Below, piece by piece: positions 1-8,578 of a DNA stretch of 64,000 nt. A program made the translations under genes and the position numbers. Position 1 is the first letter of the stretch. The number at the start of each line of letters is the position of its first letter. Source of the stretch: CALMEC01 sp031366605 (GTDB taxonomy: Bacteria; Actinomycetota; Thermoleophilia; Miltoncostaeales; Miltoncostaeaceae); the NCBI GenBank assembly GCA_031366605.1, contig JANLOO010000037.1, positions 51,972 to 115,971 of the forward strand, read 5' to 3'. The notes beneath the pieces are model-generated. The model did no database searches, had not been told where the DNA came from, and saw only the letters and a program-made list of their open reading frames with translations.

Positions 1-1
1 G

Positions 2-1798
2 GCCGACGAAACGGTGCGCCTGACGACCACCAAGCTCGACTCGCTCATGGCGAGGGTCGGTGAGCTCGTCGTCGCCCGAATCGGGTCCGAACGGCGGGTG
101 GACGAAGTCCGAGAGGTCGTCGGGTTGGTCAGTGCGTTCGAGCAGGCCTGGGGGCTCTCCCGTCCCCAGTTCTTGAACATCGTCGCCGCAATCGAGAACG
201 AATCGGCCACTGCCACTGCGCTCGCCCCGTTGGCGCGGGACATCCTGACGTTGGTGCCGCTCATTGAGCGGAACGACGTGATTCTCGACACCCTGTCATC
301 ACGGCTGCGCCTCTTGCGTGAGGGCCTCGAAGGAGACGAGCGCCGCTTCGGACAGGTCACAACCGACCTCGAGAACGAGGTCCGTCGAACCCGGATGCTG
401 CCGATCTCAACGATCTTCGACCCGTTTCGCAGAATGGTGCGCGACCTGTGCCGGACGCTCGGCAAGGAATGCGACATCGTGATTCACGGTGGCGACACCG
501 AGGTCGACCGGTCCGTGCTCGAGCAGATGCGTGCGCCGCTGACGCACTTGATCCGTAACAGCCTTGACCACGGAATGGAGCCGCCCGCCCTGCGCGAAAT
601 GGCCGGCAAGCCCCGCGAGGGCACAATCCGGCTCGCCGCGAGCGAGCGTGGTGGGACGCTGCACCTGTCGGTCGCGGACGATGGCGGCGGGATCAGGGTG
701 GACGAGGTCCGCGCCAAGGCGATCGCGTCGGGATTGGTCACCCCCGAACAGATGCGGACGCTCACGGACCGCGATTGCCTGCGGCTGGTCTTCCGGTCAG
801 GACTCTCGACGAGCCCCGCCGTCACGGACATCTCGGGTCGCGGAGTCGGCCTCGACGTCGTCCGCGAGACGGTCGAACGCCTGCACGGCATCATCGATCT
901 GTCGAGCGAGGTGGGCGCAGGAACGACGTTCACCATGAGCCTGCCGCTGTCGGTCGCCACCACCCAAAGCCTGCTCATCAAGGTCTCGCATCACACGTTC
1001 GCGCTGCCGATCAGCAGCGTCAGCCGGATCGTCCAGATCGGCGAAGAGGACATCCAGCGGGCGCAAGGTCGCGAAATGATCGCGCTCCACGACGGCCCGG
1101 TCGTGCTGACCCGCCTGGAAGACGTACTGCAGCTGACGACGCTCGACTCGGACATCCGGGCCCGCCGCCGCAAGCCCGCCATCATCGTCGGCCAGGGCGA
1201 GCGTCGGTTCGCGTTGCTGGTCGATGAACTGATCGGCACCCAGGACATCGTCGTCAAACCCCTGCCACATCCATTCATACGGGTCCGCCATACCGCCGGC
1301 GCGACCGCACTCGGCACGGGCGAGGTCATCATCGTCCTCAACGCATCCGACCTGATCCGCACCGCCGTCAGAACCGCCGTCAGGATCGATGCGCCGACCG
1401 CGCGCCGCGATGGCGGTGCCACCACCGCCCGAACCGGAGGAACGATCCTGGTCGTTGACGACTCGATCGTCACCCGCATGCTCGAGAAGAGTCTCCTCGA
1501 GGCTGCCGGTTACACTGTCAAAGTCGCCGCCGACGGCATGGAGGCCTGGAAAAGCCTTGAGAACGAGACCGTCGATTTGATCGTGTCCGATGTCAACATG
1601 CCCAACATGGATGGCCTGGCGCTCACCTCGCGAGTGCGTTCGGACGCGCGGACCAAGGGCATCCCCGTCATCATCGTCACGTCACTGGATGCCTCAGACG
1701 ATCACACGCGGGCGATGGACGTCGGCGCGGACGCATACATCGTCAAGAGCAGCTTCAGCCAGGAGAGCCTGCTCGAGACCGTCGGCCGGCTGGTCTAG
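2..1798 (+). CDS. cheA: Chemotaxis histidine kinase CheA with C-terminal receiver domain (5' end outside window)
   Basis: CheA autophosphorylates and passes phosphate to response regulators under control of chemoreceptors. The reading frame is open to the left edge, so the P1 (His) and P2 domains are missing here. Visible, numbered from the edge: a P3 dimerisation segment (TTTKLDSLMARVGELV, about 6-21), a GHKL ATPase with N box LIRNSLDHG (about 183), G1 DDGGG (about 227) and G2 GRGVGLD (about 279), a CheW-like P5 domain (about 320-462), and a C-terminal REC domain (about 482-598) with ILVVDDS and the phospho-acceptor Asp in SDVNMPNMDG. The REC fusion resembles hybrid CheA proteins of alternative chemosensory systems. 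cheB follows directly, so the two are probably co-transcribed. Confidence 0.95.
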   Translation, partial: ADETVRLTTTKLDSLMARVGELVVARIGSERRVDEVREVVGLVSAFEQAWGLSRPQFLNIVAAIENESATATALAPLARDILTLVPLIERNDVILDTLSSRLRLLREGLEGDERRFGQVTTDLENEVRRTRMLPISTIFDPFRRMVRDLCRTLGKECDIVIHGGDTEVDRSVLEQMRAPLTHLIRNSLDHGMEPPALREMAGKPREGTIRLAASERGGTLHLSVADDGGGIRVDEVRAKAIASGLVTPEQMRTLTDRDCLRLVFRSGLSTSPAVTDISGRGVGLDVVRETVERLHGIIDLSSEVGAGTTFTMSLPLSVATTQSLLIKVSHHTFALPISSVSRIVQIGEEDIQRAQGREMIALHDGPVVLTRLEDVLQLTTLDSDIRARRRKPAIIVGQGERRFALLVDELIGTQDIVVKPLPHPFIRVRHTAGATALGTGEVIIVLNASDLIRTAVRTAVRIDAPTARRDGGATTARTGGTILVVDDSIVTRMLEKSLLEAAGYTVKVAADGMEAWKSLENETVDLIVSDVNMPNMDGLALTSRVRSDARTKGIPVIIVTSLDASDDHTRAMDVGADAYIVKSSFSQESLLETVGRLV

Positions 1799-1819
1799 GC
1801 CGTGCGACGGAACGTTGGC

Positions 1820-2902
1820 GTGACCGAACCCTCGCCGCGAGCTGCGAAACGCATCAGGGTCCTCACCATCGACGACTCGGCGGTGGCGCGGCGCCTGCTG
1901 GCACACATCGTCTCCGGACACAGCGACCTCGAACTCGTCGGCCAGGGCATCAACGGCAAGCAGGCGATCGAGATGGCTTCCGAGCTGAGCCCTGACGTCA
2001 TCACGATGGACATCCGCATGCCGATCCTGGACGGGTACGAGGCGACCCGCCGGATCATGGCGGAGACCCCCACCCCGATCGTCCTGGTCAGCGCACACGA
2101 GCCATGCCAGGTCCAAGGGTCATTCAAGGCCCTCGAGGCGGGCGCGGTGACGGTGCTCGCCAAACCGACCGGGCCCGGCAGCCCCGCGTACCAGGCGGCA
2201 GCCGACGAGCTCGTGACCACCCTTCGCGCCGTTGCCGGACTGCAACTGGTGACCCGCCGGCGCAGCACCACCGCCACGCCGGCATCAGTGCGCCCCGCGC
2301 CCCGGCCACGCGCGGGAGCACAGGTCATCGATCTTGTGGCAATCGGCGCATCGACCGGCGGCCCCGCTGCGCTCGGACGGATCCTTCACGACCTTCCCGC
2401 GGATCTGGCGGTGCCGATCCTGGTCGTTCAGCACATCGCCGACGGATTCGACGAAGGTCTCGTCAAATGGCTCGACACCGTCACGTCGCTGAAGGTGCGA
2501 ATGGGCAAGGCCGGGATGCGACCGGCTCCCGGCGAGGTCATCGTCGCGCCGAACGGCGTCCACATGGGGATCTCCCGCTGGGAGCGCATCACCCTGGTTG
2601 CAGACGAGCCGATCGGATCGCACCGACCCGCCGTCAGCTACATGTTCCAGACCGTCGCGGAGGCCTACGGTCGACGGGCGCTCGGAGTCATCTTGACGGG
2701 CATCGGACGCGACGGAACGGACGGACTGGCCAAGCTCCACGCCGCCGGTGGCCGCGTGGTCGCCCAAGACGAGACGAGCTGTGTCGTCTACGGGATGCCC
2801 AAGGCCGCGTTCGAGGCGGGGGTGACCGACGAGGTCGTTGCCCTCGACAAGGTCGCCGGGGTGATCACCACAACGGTCGCCCAAGGCCGCGACGGACCCT
2901 GA
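1820..2902 (+). CDS. cheB: Chemotaxis response regulator protein-glutamate methylesterase CheB
   Basis: CheB removes methyl groups from chemoreceptors (adaptation) and is activated by CheA. An N-terminal REC domain shows the acidic pair in TIDDSAVARRLL, the phospho-acceptor Asp in TMDIRMP (about residue 64) and the Lys in LAKPTGP. A linker leads to the CheB esterase domain with the catalytic triad motifs GASTGG (Ser, about 177), VVQHI (His, about 204) and GIGRDGTDG (Asp, about 297). The GTG at 1820 is preferred because GGAA lies 7-8 nt upstream; a GTG at 1802, 3 nt after the cheA stop, is the alternative and adds six residues. The tight spacing indicates one operon with cheA. Confidence 0.93.
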   Translation: MTEPSPRAAKRIRVLTIDDSAVARRLLAHIVSGHSDLELVGQGINGKQAIEMASELSPDVITMDIRMPILDGYEATRRIMAETPTPIVLVSAHEPCQVQGSFKALEAGAVTVLAKPTGPGSPAYQAAADELVTTLRAVAGLQLVTRRRSTTATPASVRPAPRPRAGAQVIDLVAIGASTGGPAALGRILHDLPADLAVPILVVQHIADGFDEGLVKWLDTVTSLKVRMGKAGMRPAPGEVIVAPNGVHMGISRWERITLVADEPIGSHRPAVSYMFQTVAEAYGRRALGVILTGIGRDGTDGLAKLHAAGGRVVAQDETSCVVYGMPKAAFEAGVTDEVVALDKVAGVITTTVAQGRDGP

Positions 2903-2927
2903 GGGTCGGCGCAGCCGCAACCTCGGC

Positions 2928-2933
2928 TACCCT
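2928..2933 (+). promoter_or_regulatory. -10 box TACCCT for the lipoprotein gene
   Basis: TACCCT fits the actinobacterial TANNNT pattern. A transcript starting 6-8 nt downstream would have a leader of about 30 nt containing the Shine-Dalgarno AAAGGAGA before the GTG at 2970. Confidence 0.45.
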
Positions 2934-2969
2934 TCCATGATCGCGTCGTAGTAGCCAAAGGAGACCCCC

Positions 2970-3923
2970 GTGCGTCGACGTCTTACGTGTGTTCTTGCCC
3001 CTCTCGTCCTCATCGGCCTGGTCGGGGCCGGGTGTGGCGGCGGCAGCGAGAACAAGCCATCCACGAGCGGGACGCCGACCGCCGCGCCCTCCGGCGACGC
3101 CAAGTCGATCCTCACCTCGATCAAGCCGATCACCCAGGAAGGCCCGCAGAAGCTCGCCTTGAAGCTGGGCGTCAAGCTGAACGGCACGCTCAAAAACGCG
3201 ACGGTCGGCGCGCTCTTGGGCGACGGGACGATCACGCTCGAACTCGCGGGGCCGGTCGATACGACGGCCAAGGCCGCTGACCTGACGTTCGCCGCGACGG
3301 CCGGAAAGATCAACCTTGCCGGCGGACTCCGGGCGGCGGGCGACAAGGCGTTCCTGAAACTGGGGGACAAATGGTACGCCCTGCCACTGAGTACGCTCAC
3401 CTCCGCGACCACGGGTGACAACCCAAGCGTCGACCCGGCCAAGATCCTGGCCGCGCTCGGCGACCCGAGTGACCTGGTCGCCAACGCCACCGTCGTCGGC
3501 CCCGAGGACATCGAGGGAATCGCAACAGACCACATCGCGGGCGACGTCGATACCGCGGCGCTCGTCAAGGCAATCGCCCGCGTCGCCGCGTCGCTCGGGT
3601 CCAACACGGGACCGATCGATCCCAAACAGATCACCGATGCCACGGCAAAGCTCGAGCAGTTCGTCAAGAAGGCCAAGGTCGAACTGTGGGTCGGACGCGA
3701 CGACAAGCAGGTCCACCGGTTCAAGATCGACCTCGACGCGGTGCTCGACGCCAAAACCAAAGCGTCCAGCGGACTCGACGGGTTTGCCGTCACTGCCGCG
3801 CTGACGTCGACCCCCACCGATTCACCCAAGGTGGAGACCCCTCCGAACGCAGGCACCGTCAAGGACCTGCAGACGGACATCGGTCCGATCATCCTGAGCG
3901 GTCTGGGCGGCGCAACCCCGTAG
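2970..3923 (+). CDS. Secreted lipoprotein, LppX/LprG-like fold suspected
   Basis: This 317-residue protein begins with a basic n-region, a hydrophobic core and a lipobox ending VGAGC, so it should be a lipid-anchored extracytoplasmic protein. The body has alternating short strands (for example GTITLELAGPVDTTAKAADL) and a repeated AALVKAIARVAAS-type helix. This resembles the LppX_LprAFG family of lipid-binding lipoproteins, but I assign that only by general character. The GTG start is preceded by a strong AAAGGAGA. The gene is monocistronic, with its own -10 box upstream and a GC-rich hairpin after the stop. The substrate is unknown. Confidence 0.75.
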   Translation: MRRRLTCVLAPLVLIGLVGAGCGGGSENKPSTSGTPTAAPSGDAKSILTSIKPITQEGPQKLALKLGVKLNGTLKNATVGALLGDGTITLELAGPVDTTAKAADLTFAATAGKINLAGGLRAAGDKAFLKLGDKWYALPLSTLTSATTGDNPSVDPAKILAALGDPSDLVANATVVGPEDIEGIATDHIAGDVDTAALVKAIARVAASLGSNTGPIDPKQITDATAKLEQFVKKAKVELWVGRDDKQVHRFKIDLDAVLDAKTKASSGLDGFAVTAALTSTPTDSPKVETPPNAGTVKDLQTDIGPIILSGLGGATP

Positions 3924-3957
3924 GTCCGGCGCGCGGACGTGCGTCCAAGACGCACTA

Positions 3958-3981
3958 CGGGGGCGGCGCCGACGTCCCCCG
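3958..3981 (+). terminator. GC-rich hairpin after the lipoprotein gene
   Basis: CGGGGG pairs with CCCCCG, extended by CG/CG with one bulged T. There is no U-tract, so intrinsic termination is only suggested. Confidence 0.3.
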
Positions 3982-4029
3982 TGGCGCGATCTCCTCACGG
4001 CCGTTCTGGTTCGCAGCCGGCCCCTGGGC

Positions 4030-4035
4030 TACCCT
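4030..4035 (+). promoter_or_regulatory. -10 box TACCCT of a leaderless promoter
   Basis: TACCCT ends 8 nt before the ATG at 4044, so transcription would begin at or next to the start codon. No Shine-Dalgarno sequence lies in that gap. Confidence 0.55.
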
Positions 4036-4043
4036 TGCCCCCG

Positions 4044-5198
4044 ATGTCGAACCCGCGACGCCTTGAGCTCTCCGCGATGGGAGCGGTTCGCCCACCGGCG
4101 CAGTCGGCCCTCGCCGCCGCCACACGGCGTGAGGAGCAGGGCTTCGACGCCATCTGGTGGGCCGATCATTTCCTGCACTGGTTCCCGACGTCGATCTGGA
4201 CCCCCGAGCTGGTTCCGCAGGCCGCTGCGGGACAGACCAACCCGCACGTGTGGTTTGACCCGTTCGCGGTGATCGCCGCCGCCGCCGGGGTCACAAGCGA
4301 CATCCGGCTCGGGGTCGGCGTGACCGACCTGGTGCGACGTCATCCGGCGGTACTCGCACAAACCGCGCTGACGTTGGACCACCTGACCGGCGGCCGGTTC
4401 ATCTTGGGGGTGGGCTCCGGCGAGTCGCTCAACCTTGCCCCGGTGGGGCTGGACAATGCGCGTCCGCTGGCCCGCCTGACCGAGGGTCTCGCGGTCATCA
4501 GGGCGTTGTTCGACACACCCGAACCGATCGACTTCGATGGGGAATTCACTACCCTGCGCGAGATGACGCTCGGGCTTCGGCCACACGGCACGCAGCCGCC
4601 GCCGATTTGGGTGGCGGCGCACCGCCCCAAAGGACTGGCGCTTGCAGGACGCACCGCCGACGGCTGGATCCCACTCGCAACCGAGCCTGACGCGTACGCG
4701 GAAATGCTCGGTCAGGTTCGAGCGGCCGCCCGCGATGCCGGACGGCCCGACGACGCGGTGACCGCGGGCCTGTATGCCCGGGTGGTGCTCGCGGACGACC
4801 GCGAAACCGCCCAACGCGTGATCGACGAGTCGCTGCTGATGCGGTTCATCGCGCTGACCCGCCCCGCCGAGGCGTACGCCGCGCGGGGCGCCGAGCACCC
4901 GTTGGGCGCCGGCGCCTTCGGCCTGACGAGCTTCCTGCCGACCCGGTATGGTCGAGACGAAGCCCTCGCATTGGCCCACCAGGTTCCGACGGACGTCGTT
5001 CGCGACACCGTCCTGTACGGCACGCCCGACGACATCACGGCAGCAGTGCAGCGGTTCACAACCGCTGGCGCTCGCCATGTGCAATTGACGAACATGACCC
5101 CCTTGGCGGCACCGGACCAAGCGGCACACAGCGAAGCGCTCATGGGTGACGTCGTCAGCCAGCTTCGCGCGACAGATCCGACGGAGGAGATCCACTGA
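4044..5198 (+). CDS. LLM-class (probably F420-dependent) flavin oxidoreductase
   Basis: The 384-residue protein is a luciferase-like TIM-barrel oxidoreductase. Typical segments are the N-terminal strand-turn EEQGFDAIWWADHF, the central RHPAVLAQTALTLDHLTGGR with GVGSGESLN, and PPIWVAAHRPKGLALAGRTADGW near residue 200. Members close to this type use coenzyme F420 (for example glucose-6-phosphate dehydrogenase- or mer-like enzymes), but cofactor and substrate cannot be read with certainty. The ATG at 4044 is chosen because it aligns with the family start and sits 8 nt after a TACCCT box. The next gene starts inside the stop codon region, so the two are translationally linked although functionally unrelated. 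Confidence 0.9.
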   Translation: MSNPRRLELSAMGAVRPPAQSALAAATRREEQGFDAIWWADHFLHWFPTSIWTPELVPQAAAGQTNPHVWFDPFAVIAAAAGVTSDIRLGVGVTDLVRRHPAVLAQTALTLDHLTGGRFILGVGSGESLNLAPVGLDNARPLARLTEGLAVIRALFDTPEPIDFDGEFTTLREMTLGLRPHGTQPPPIWVAAHRPKGLALAGRTADGWIPLATEPDAYAEMLGQVRAAARDAGRPDDAVTAGLYARVVLADDRETAQRVIDESLLMRFIALTRPAEAYAARGAEHPLGAGAFGLTSFLPTRYGRDEALALAHQVPTDVVRDTVLYGTPDDITAAVQRFTTAGARHVQLTNMTPLAAPDQAAHSEALMGDVVSQLRATDPTEEIH

Positions 5199-6283
5199 AG
5201 CGGCCCATCACACTCATCGCGCTCGCCACGGCCTGCGTTCTTGCGACGGTCAGCCCTGCGATGGCGGCACGGACCCAGCGCCTCCTCAAAGGCTGGCCGA
5301 CGGTCTCGCTGGGATTTTCGGGCAAGAACGTCGTGCTGGCCGAATCGACCGCTCCCAGGATCGTGCCGGGCGGGTACACGGTCTTTCGCACGGACACGTT
5401 TCGTCTCCGGCTGACCGGTGACCGGCTCAACGGCCGCGTGATCCCCGACATCGTCTTCCGCACGAGCGCGGGACAGACGACCGGCGGGCCCATCTTCGGC
5501 GATACCACGGGCAACTACATCATCATCGCGACCGGCAGGGGCTTCCCGACGCAGCCGGTGTTCTGCTGCACCCGCACGCCGCGGGACATCCCGCTGGAGC
5601 CGGACGGGCGCCCGGGCGCCCCGAAAACGATCGCCGCGACCTTCGATGGACCCCTCGCTCGGTATTTGCTGCAGAACGCCGACGGCACCCACACGTTCGT
5701 CAGCTACACCGTCTCGGACACGCCCGGTCAACCGCTCTTCCAGCGCATCGCGCGTCCGTTGACGGGCGGCGCGCCGTCGCTTGCCGCGATGGCTCCGGGG
5801 ATTCTGGCGACGGTGGACGCCGCAACGGGCAAGTCGATCCGGCTGACCACGACGTCGGCAGGCATCTACGACCCACTCGGTGAACTGGTCCTGCCAGTAC
5901 AAGACGGGGTGGTGAAACGCCTGCACGTGACACGATCGATGGTCGTCGCGCTCGTGCGGACCTCCTCAGGCTTCCAACTCGTCCGCATGGACGCGCCGTC
6001 GTGGAACCGCACCGTCATCTGGAGCGGGACACGTCCGCCGGCTCTGACCGCTGCCGGTGACCGAACGGTGGTCTACGCCACCGACAACGTCGTCACGCAG
6101 AGCGTCCCCGGACGCAAGCGTGAGCTGATGCGCCTGCGTGGCAAGATCGTCGCGCTCGCCACCGACGGCCGCCGAATCGCCATCGCCAACCGTTCGCAAC
6201 GCGGCAAACCGCGCACGACCGCGATCATCGTCGCCTCGGTGCTGCAACCGCCCGGCGTCTACTCACCGGGAGGTGGATCGTGA
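5195..6283 (+). CDS. Secreted protein of unknown function, probable CTG start
   Basis: I do not recognise the family. From the CTG at 5195 the frame encodes a textbook signal peptide (LKRPITLIALATACVLATV, then SPAMA-ARTQ). Starting at the first ATG (5261) would remove it. GGAGG (5183-5187) lies 7 nt before the CTG, and no ATG, GTG or TTG occurs in frame between them. CTG overlaps the preceding stop as CTGA. The mature part (about 340 residues) has repeated short beta-type segments with a possible propeller-like periodicity and a CCTRTP cysteine pair. It overlaps the following glycoside hydrolase by GTGA, placing it at the head of the polysaccharide locus. Confidence 0.7.
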   Translation: MKRPITLIALATACVLATVSPAMAARTQRLLKGWPTVSLGFSGKNVVLAESTAPRIVPGGYTVFRTDTFRLRLTGDRLNGRVIPDIVFRTSAGQTTGGPIFGDTTGNYIIIATGRGFPTQPVFCCTRTPRDIPLEPDGRPGAPKTIAATFDGPLARYLLQNADGTHTFVSYTVSDTPGQPLFQRIARPLTGGAPSLAAMAPGILATVDAATGKSIRLTTTSAGIYDPLGELVLPVQDGVVKRLHVTRSMVVALVRTSSGFQLVRMDAPSWNRTVIWSGTRPPALTAAGDRTVVYATDNVVTQSVPGRKRELMRLRGKIVALATDGRRIAIANRSQRGKPRTTAIIVASVLQPPGVYSPGGGS

Positions 6284-7422
6284 CGCGACTCATCATGTGG
6301 ATCGCGCTCCTCGTCGGCGGGGTGACGCCGGCATTCGGCGCCCCGGTCATCGCCATCGAAGACGACATGATCTGGCAGAACCCCACTGCCGCCGGGATCA
6401 CCTCCCGCATCGACCTGGTCGCATCGACCGGCGCCAGGTACACACGGGTCGCCATGGACTGGCCGCAAATCGCACCGACACGACCCGCGAACCCTGAGGA
6501 TCCCGCAGACCCGGCCTACGATTGGTCGCGGCACGACACGATCATCAGCGAATTGCGCGCCCGTGGCATCGGCACGATGATCACGCTCCACGGCACGCCG
6601 CCGTGGGCGTCAAACAGCGGGAAGTGGAACGCGACGCCACGCACCGCCGACGCGGCGTCCTTCGCCGCCGCCGTCGCCACGCGGTACAACGGTAAATACC
6701 TCACGACGGGCGGCGGGGTGCTCCCGGCCATCAAGAGCCTGAGCGTCCGCAACGAGCCGAACATCTCGATCTTCAACTCGCCGCAGTGCGGACGCGTGGG
6801 AGGGCGCTTGGTGCCCGTGGCACCCAAGGCGTACGCGGCACTGCTCAAAGCGTCCACGCCCAAGATCCGCGCGGTCAATCCGAACGTCATCATCGTCGCC
6901 GGTGAGATGGGCTCCAACTCGGCCGAGTCGGGAGGATGCAAGGCCGCTGACAGCTCCCTCGGGTCGGTCGAGTTCACCCGCCTGCTGCACACGGCACTGG
7001 GGGGCAAGCGCAACGTCCCCTTCGACATGTGGGGGCAGCACATCTACCCCGTCGGACCTCCGAATCTCGTGGCGGCGTTCCCGTCGTGGCGGAGCCTGTC
7101 CCAGATGACCGAAGTCCTCAACAAAATGCACCCTCGAGGCCGGATGCCGGTCATGATCTCCGAGACCGGGTACACGACGAGCTACACGCCATTCCATCGC
7201 TACTTCGTCTCGGAGACGCAACAGGCCAAGTGGCTGGATTTGACCTTCCGCGAGGCGAAAAAGCATCCTGAGGTCGAGGCGGTCGTCTGGTTCAACATGC
7301 AGGACCAGCGCGATTGGACCGCGGGTTTGTTCCGAAGCGACGGCACCACGAAGCCGTCCTTCGACCGCTTTCGCAGCCTGGCCCTGGCCAACGTGCTCAA
7401 CGCCAAGTGGGCGTTGCCGTAG
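6280..7422 (+). CDS. Secreted glycoside hydrolase, clan A-like TIM barrel
   Basis: The 380-residue protein starts with a signal peptide (TRLIMWIALLVGGVTPAFGA). The body matches (beta/alpha)8 glycoside hydrolases of the GH5/GH39 type: WPQIAP near the start, GIGTMITLHGTPPW, the acid/base Glu in SVRNEPNIS (about residue 160), GQHIYP, and the probable nucleophile Glu in VMISETGYTT (about 294). The end shows AVVWFNMQDQRDW. Its place in an exopolysaccharide locus suggests trimming or release of the polymer made there, which is an inference. It overlaps the upstream gene (GTGA). Confidence 0.85.
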   Translation: MTRLIMWIALLVGGVTPAFGAPVIAIEDDMIWQNPTAAGITSRIDLVASTGARYTRVAMDWPQIAPTRPANPEDPADPAYDWSRHDTIISELRARGIGTMITLHGTPPWASNSGKWNATPRTADAASFAAAVATRYNGKYLTTGGGVLPAIKSLSVRNEPNISIFNSPQCGRVGGRLVPVAPKAYAALLKASTPKIRAVNPNVIIVAGEMGSNSAESGGCKAADSSLGSVEFTRLLHTALGGKRNVPFDMWGQHIYPVGPPNLVAAFPSWRSLSQMTEVLNKMHPRGRMPVMISETGYTTSYTPFHRYFVSETQQAKWLDLTFREAKKHPEVEAVVWFNMQDQRDWTAGLFRSDGTTKPSFDRFRSLALANVLNAKWALP

Positions 7423-7466
7423 GCGACCCGGCGGACGGATCTCGGCGATGGACGTCGAAGGGATAT

Positions 7467-7500
7467 GACTGGTCGTCGCGCCCGCGCGCCACGACCAGTC
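7467..7500 (+). terminator. Perfect 10-bp inverted repeat between operon genes
   Basis: GACTGGTCGT (7467-7476) pairs exactly with ACGACCAGTC (7491-7500) around a 14-nt loop. It lies 45 nt after the hydrolase stop and 20 nt before the next start. There is no T-run, so it may terminate, attenuate or stabilise the mRNA. Confidence 0.4.
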
Positions 7501-7519
7501 TCGCGCAGACAATTCTGAG

Positions 7520-8578
7520 ATGACCGACGCACCCACGATCCAAATGACGGCTCCGCCGGCTGATGCGCGGCGCACCCGCCCCATCGTCGGTGTCGGCCTG
7601 ATCGCGTTGTTCGGTGTGGGGCTCGCGGTATTCCTGGCACCATTCGCGTTTCCCACCCCACCGCCGATCGTGACCCGCTTTCAGACGACCAAGCAGTTCA
7701 GCCCGACTGGCGACGGCACACGCGAGATCGCGCGCGTCGCGGTCCGCCTGAGCGAGCCGAGCACCGTGGACGTCGAGATCCAGGGACTGGACGGCACACC
7801 CGTCAAGCGCCTGATCTCAGAGCGCCGTCCCGCAGGCATCGTTTCGCTCGCGTGGGACGGCACGAGTGACCAGGCGCAACCCGCACCGGACGGTCGTTAC
7901 GTCGTCAGCCTGCGCGCGGCGGCCGGACGCAAGCAGTTCAAGCTGAGCCGGCGGGTGGTGCTGGACCGCCAGGCGCCGCCGCTCGGCACCCTTTCGGTGC
8001 AGTCCGCTGCGATCGCGGGGCCGGGCGACGGCGAATGCCGGGTCGCCGCGACCGCACTCGATCGAGGCGCGCTCGGCATCGAGGTGTTGCCCGCTGCCAG
8101 TGCCCCCGCAATCGCGCGTTTTGGACCGAAGAACGTCACCGCCGGCGAGACGAGCCTGTGGAATTGGGATGGCAAGCGGGCCGATGGAACCGCCACGGCA
8201 CCCGGGTTGTACGTCGTGCGCGCGATCCTGAGCGACGTCCCCGGCAACAGGTCTGAGCAATCCACGACGTGTTGGGTGGGCCATCTCTTGGGTGCCACGC
8301 TTCCGGCGCGACCCAAGCTCGGGACTCGGGTGCGCGTTGCGTTGCGCGGACCGGATGGCGCGCCGGTCGCGCCATCGACGCGTGTCGGACTCGCCATCTT
8401 CCGTCGGATCGGCGACCCAGGCACCGCGTCCCAGGTGTTGGGGCCCCGCGTCGGCGCGAAGTCGAGCGGGAACGCCGGGTCCGTCAGCATCCAACTGCCA
8501 CGAAAGATCCCCGCGGCCGACCTTTGGATCGTCGCAACCACTGACGCGGGACGGGCGCTGATCCCGTTGCGCCCATGA
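7520..8578 (+). CDS. Membrane-anchored protein with FlgD-like Ig domains
   Basis: A 352-residue protein with one N-terminal membrane segment (IVGVGLIALFGVGLAVFLAP, about 25-44) and an extracytoplasmic part of two Ig-like repeats. Each repeat resembles FlgD/FLN-type domains, with the signature L-x-W-D-G-T (SLAWDGTSDQAQPAPDGRY and LWNWDGKRADGTATAPGLY). Such domains are structural or carbohydrate-binding modules in secreted proteins. The gene is coupled to the next by ATGA. A role on the cell surface in polysaccharide assembly is inferred from context only. Confidence 0.75.
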   Translation: MTDAPTIQMTAPPADARRTRPIVGVGLIALFGVGLAVFLAPFAFPTPPPIVTRFQTTKQFSPTGDGTREIARVAVRLSEPSTVDVEIQGLDGTPVKRLISERRPAGIVSLAWDGTSDQAQPAPDGRYVVSLRAAAGRKQFKLSRRVVLDRQAPPLGTLSVQSAAIAGPGDGECRVAATALDRGALGIEVLPAASAPAIARFGPKNVTAGETSLWNWDGKRADGTATAPGLYVVRAILSDVPGNRSEQSTTCWVGHLLGATLPARPKLGTRVRVALRGPDGAPVAPSTRVGLAIFRRIGDPGTASQVLGPRVGAKSSGNAGSVSIQLPRKIPAADLWIVATTDAGRALIPLRP

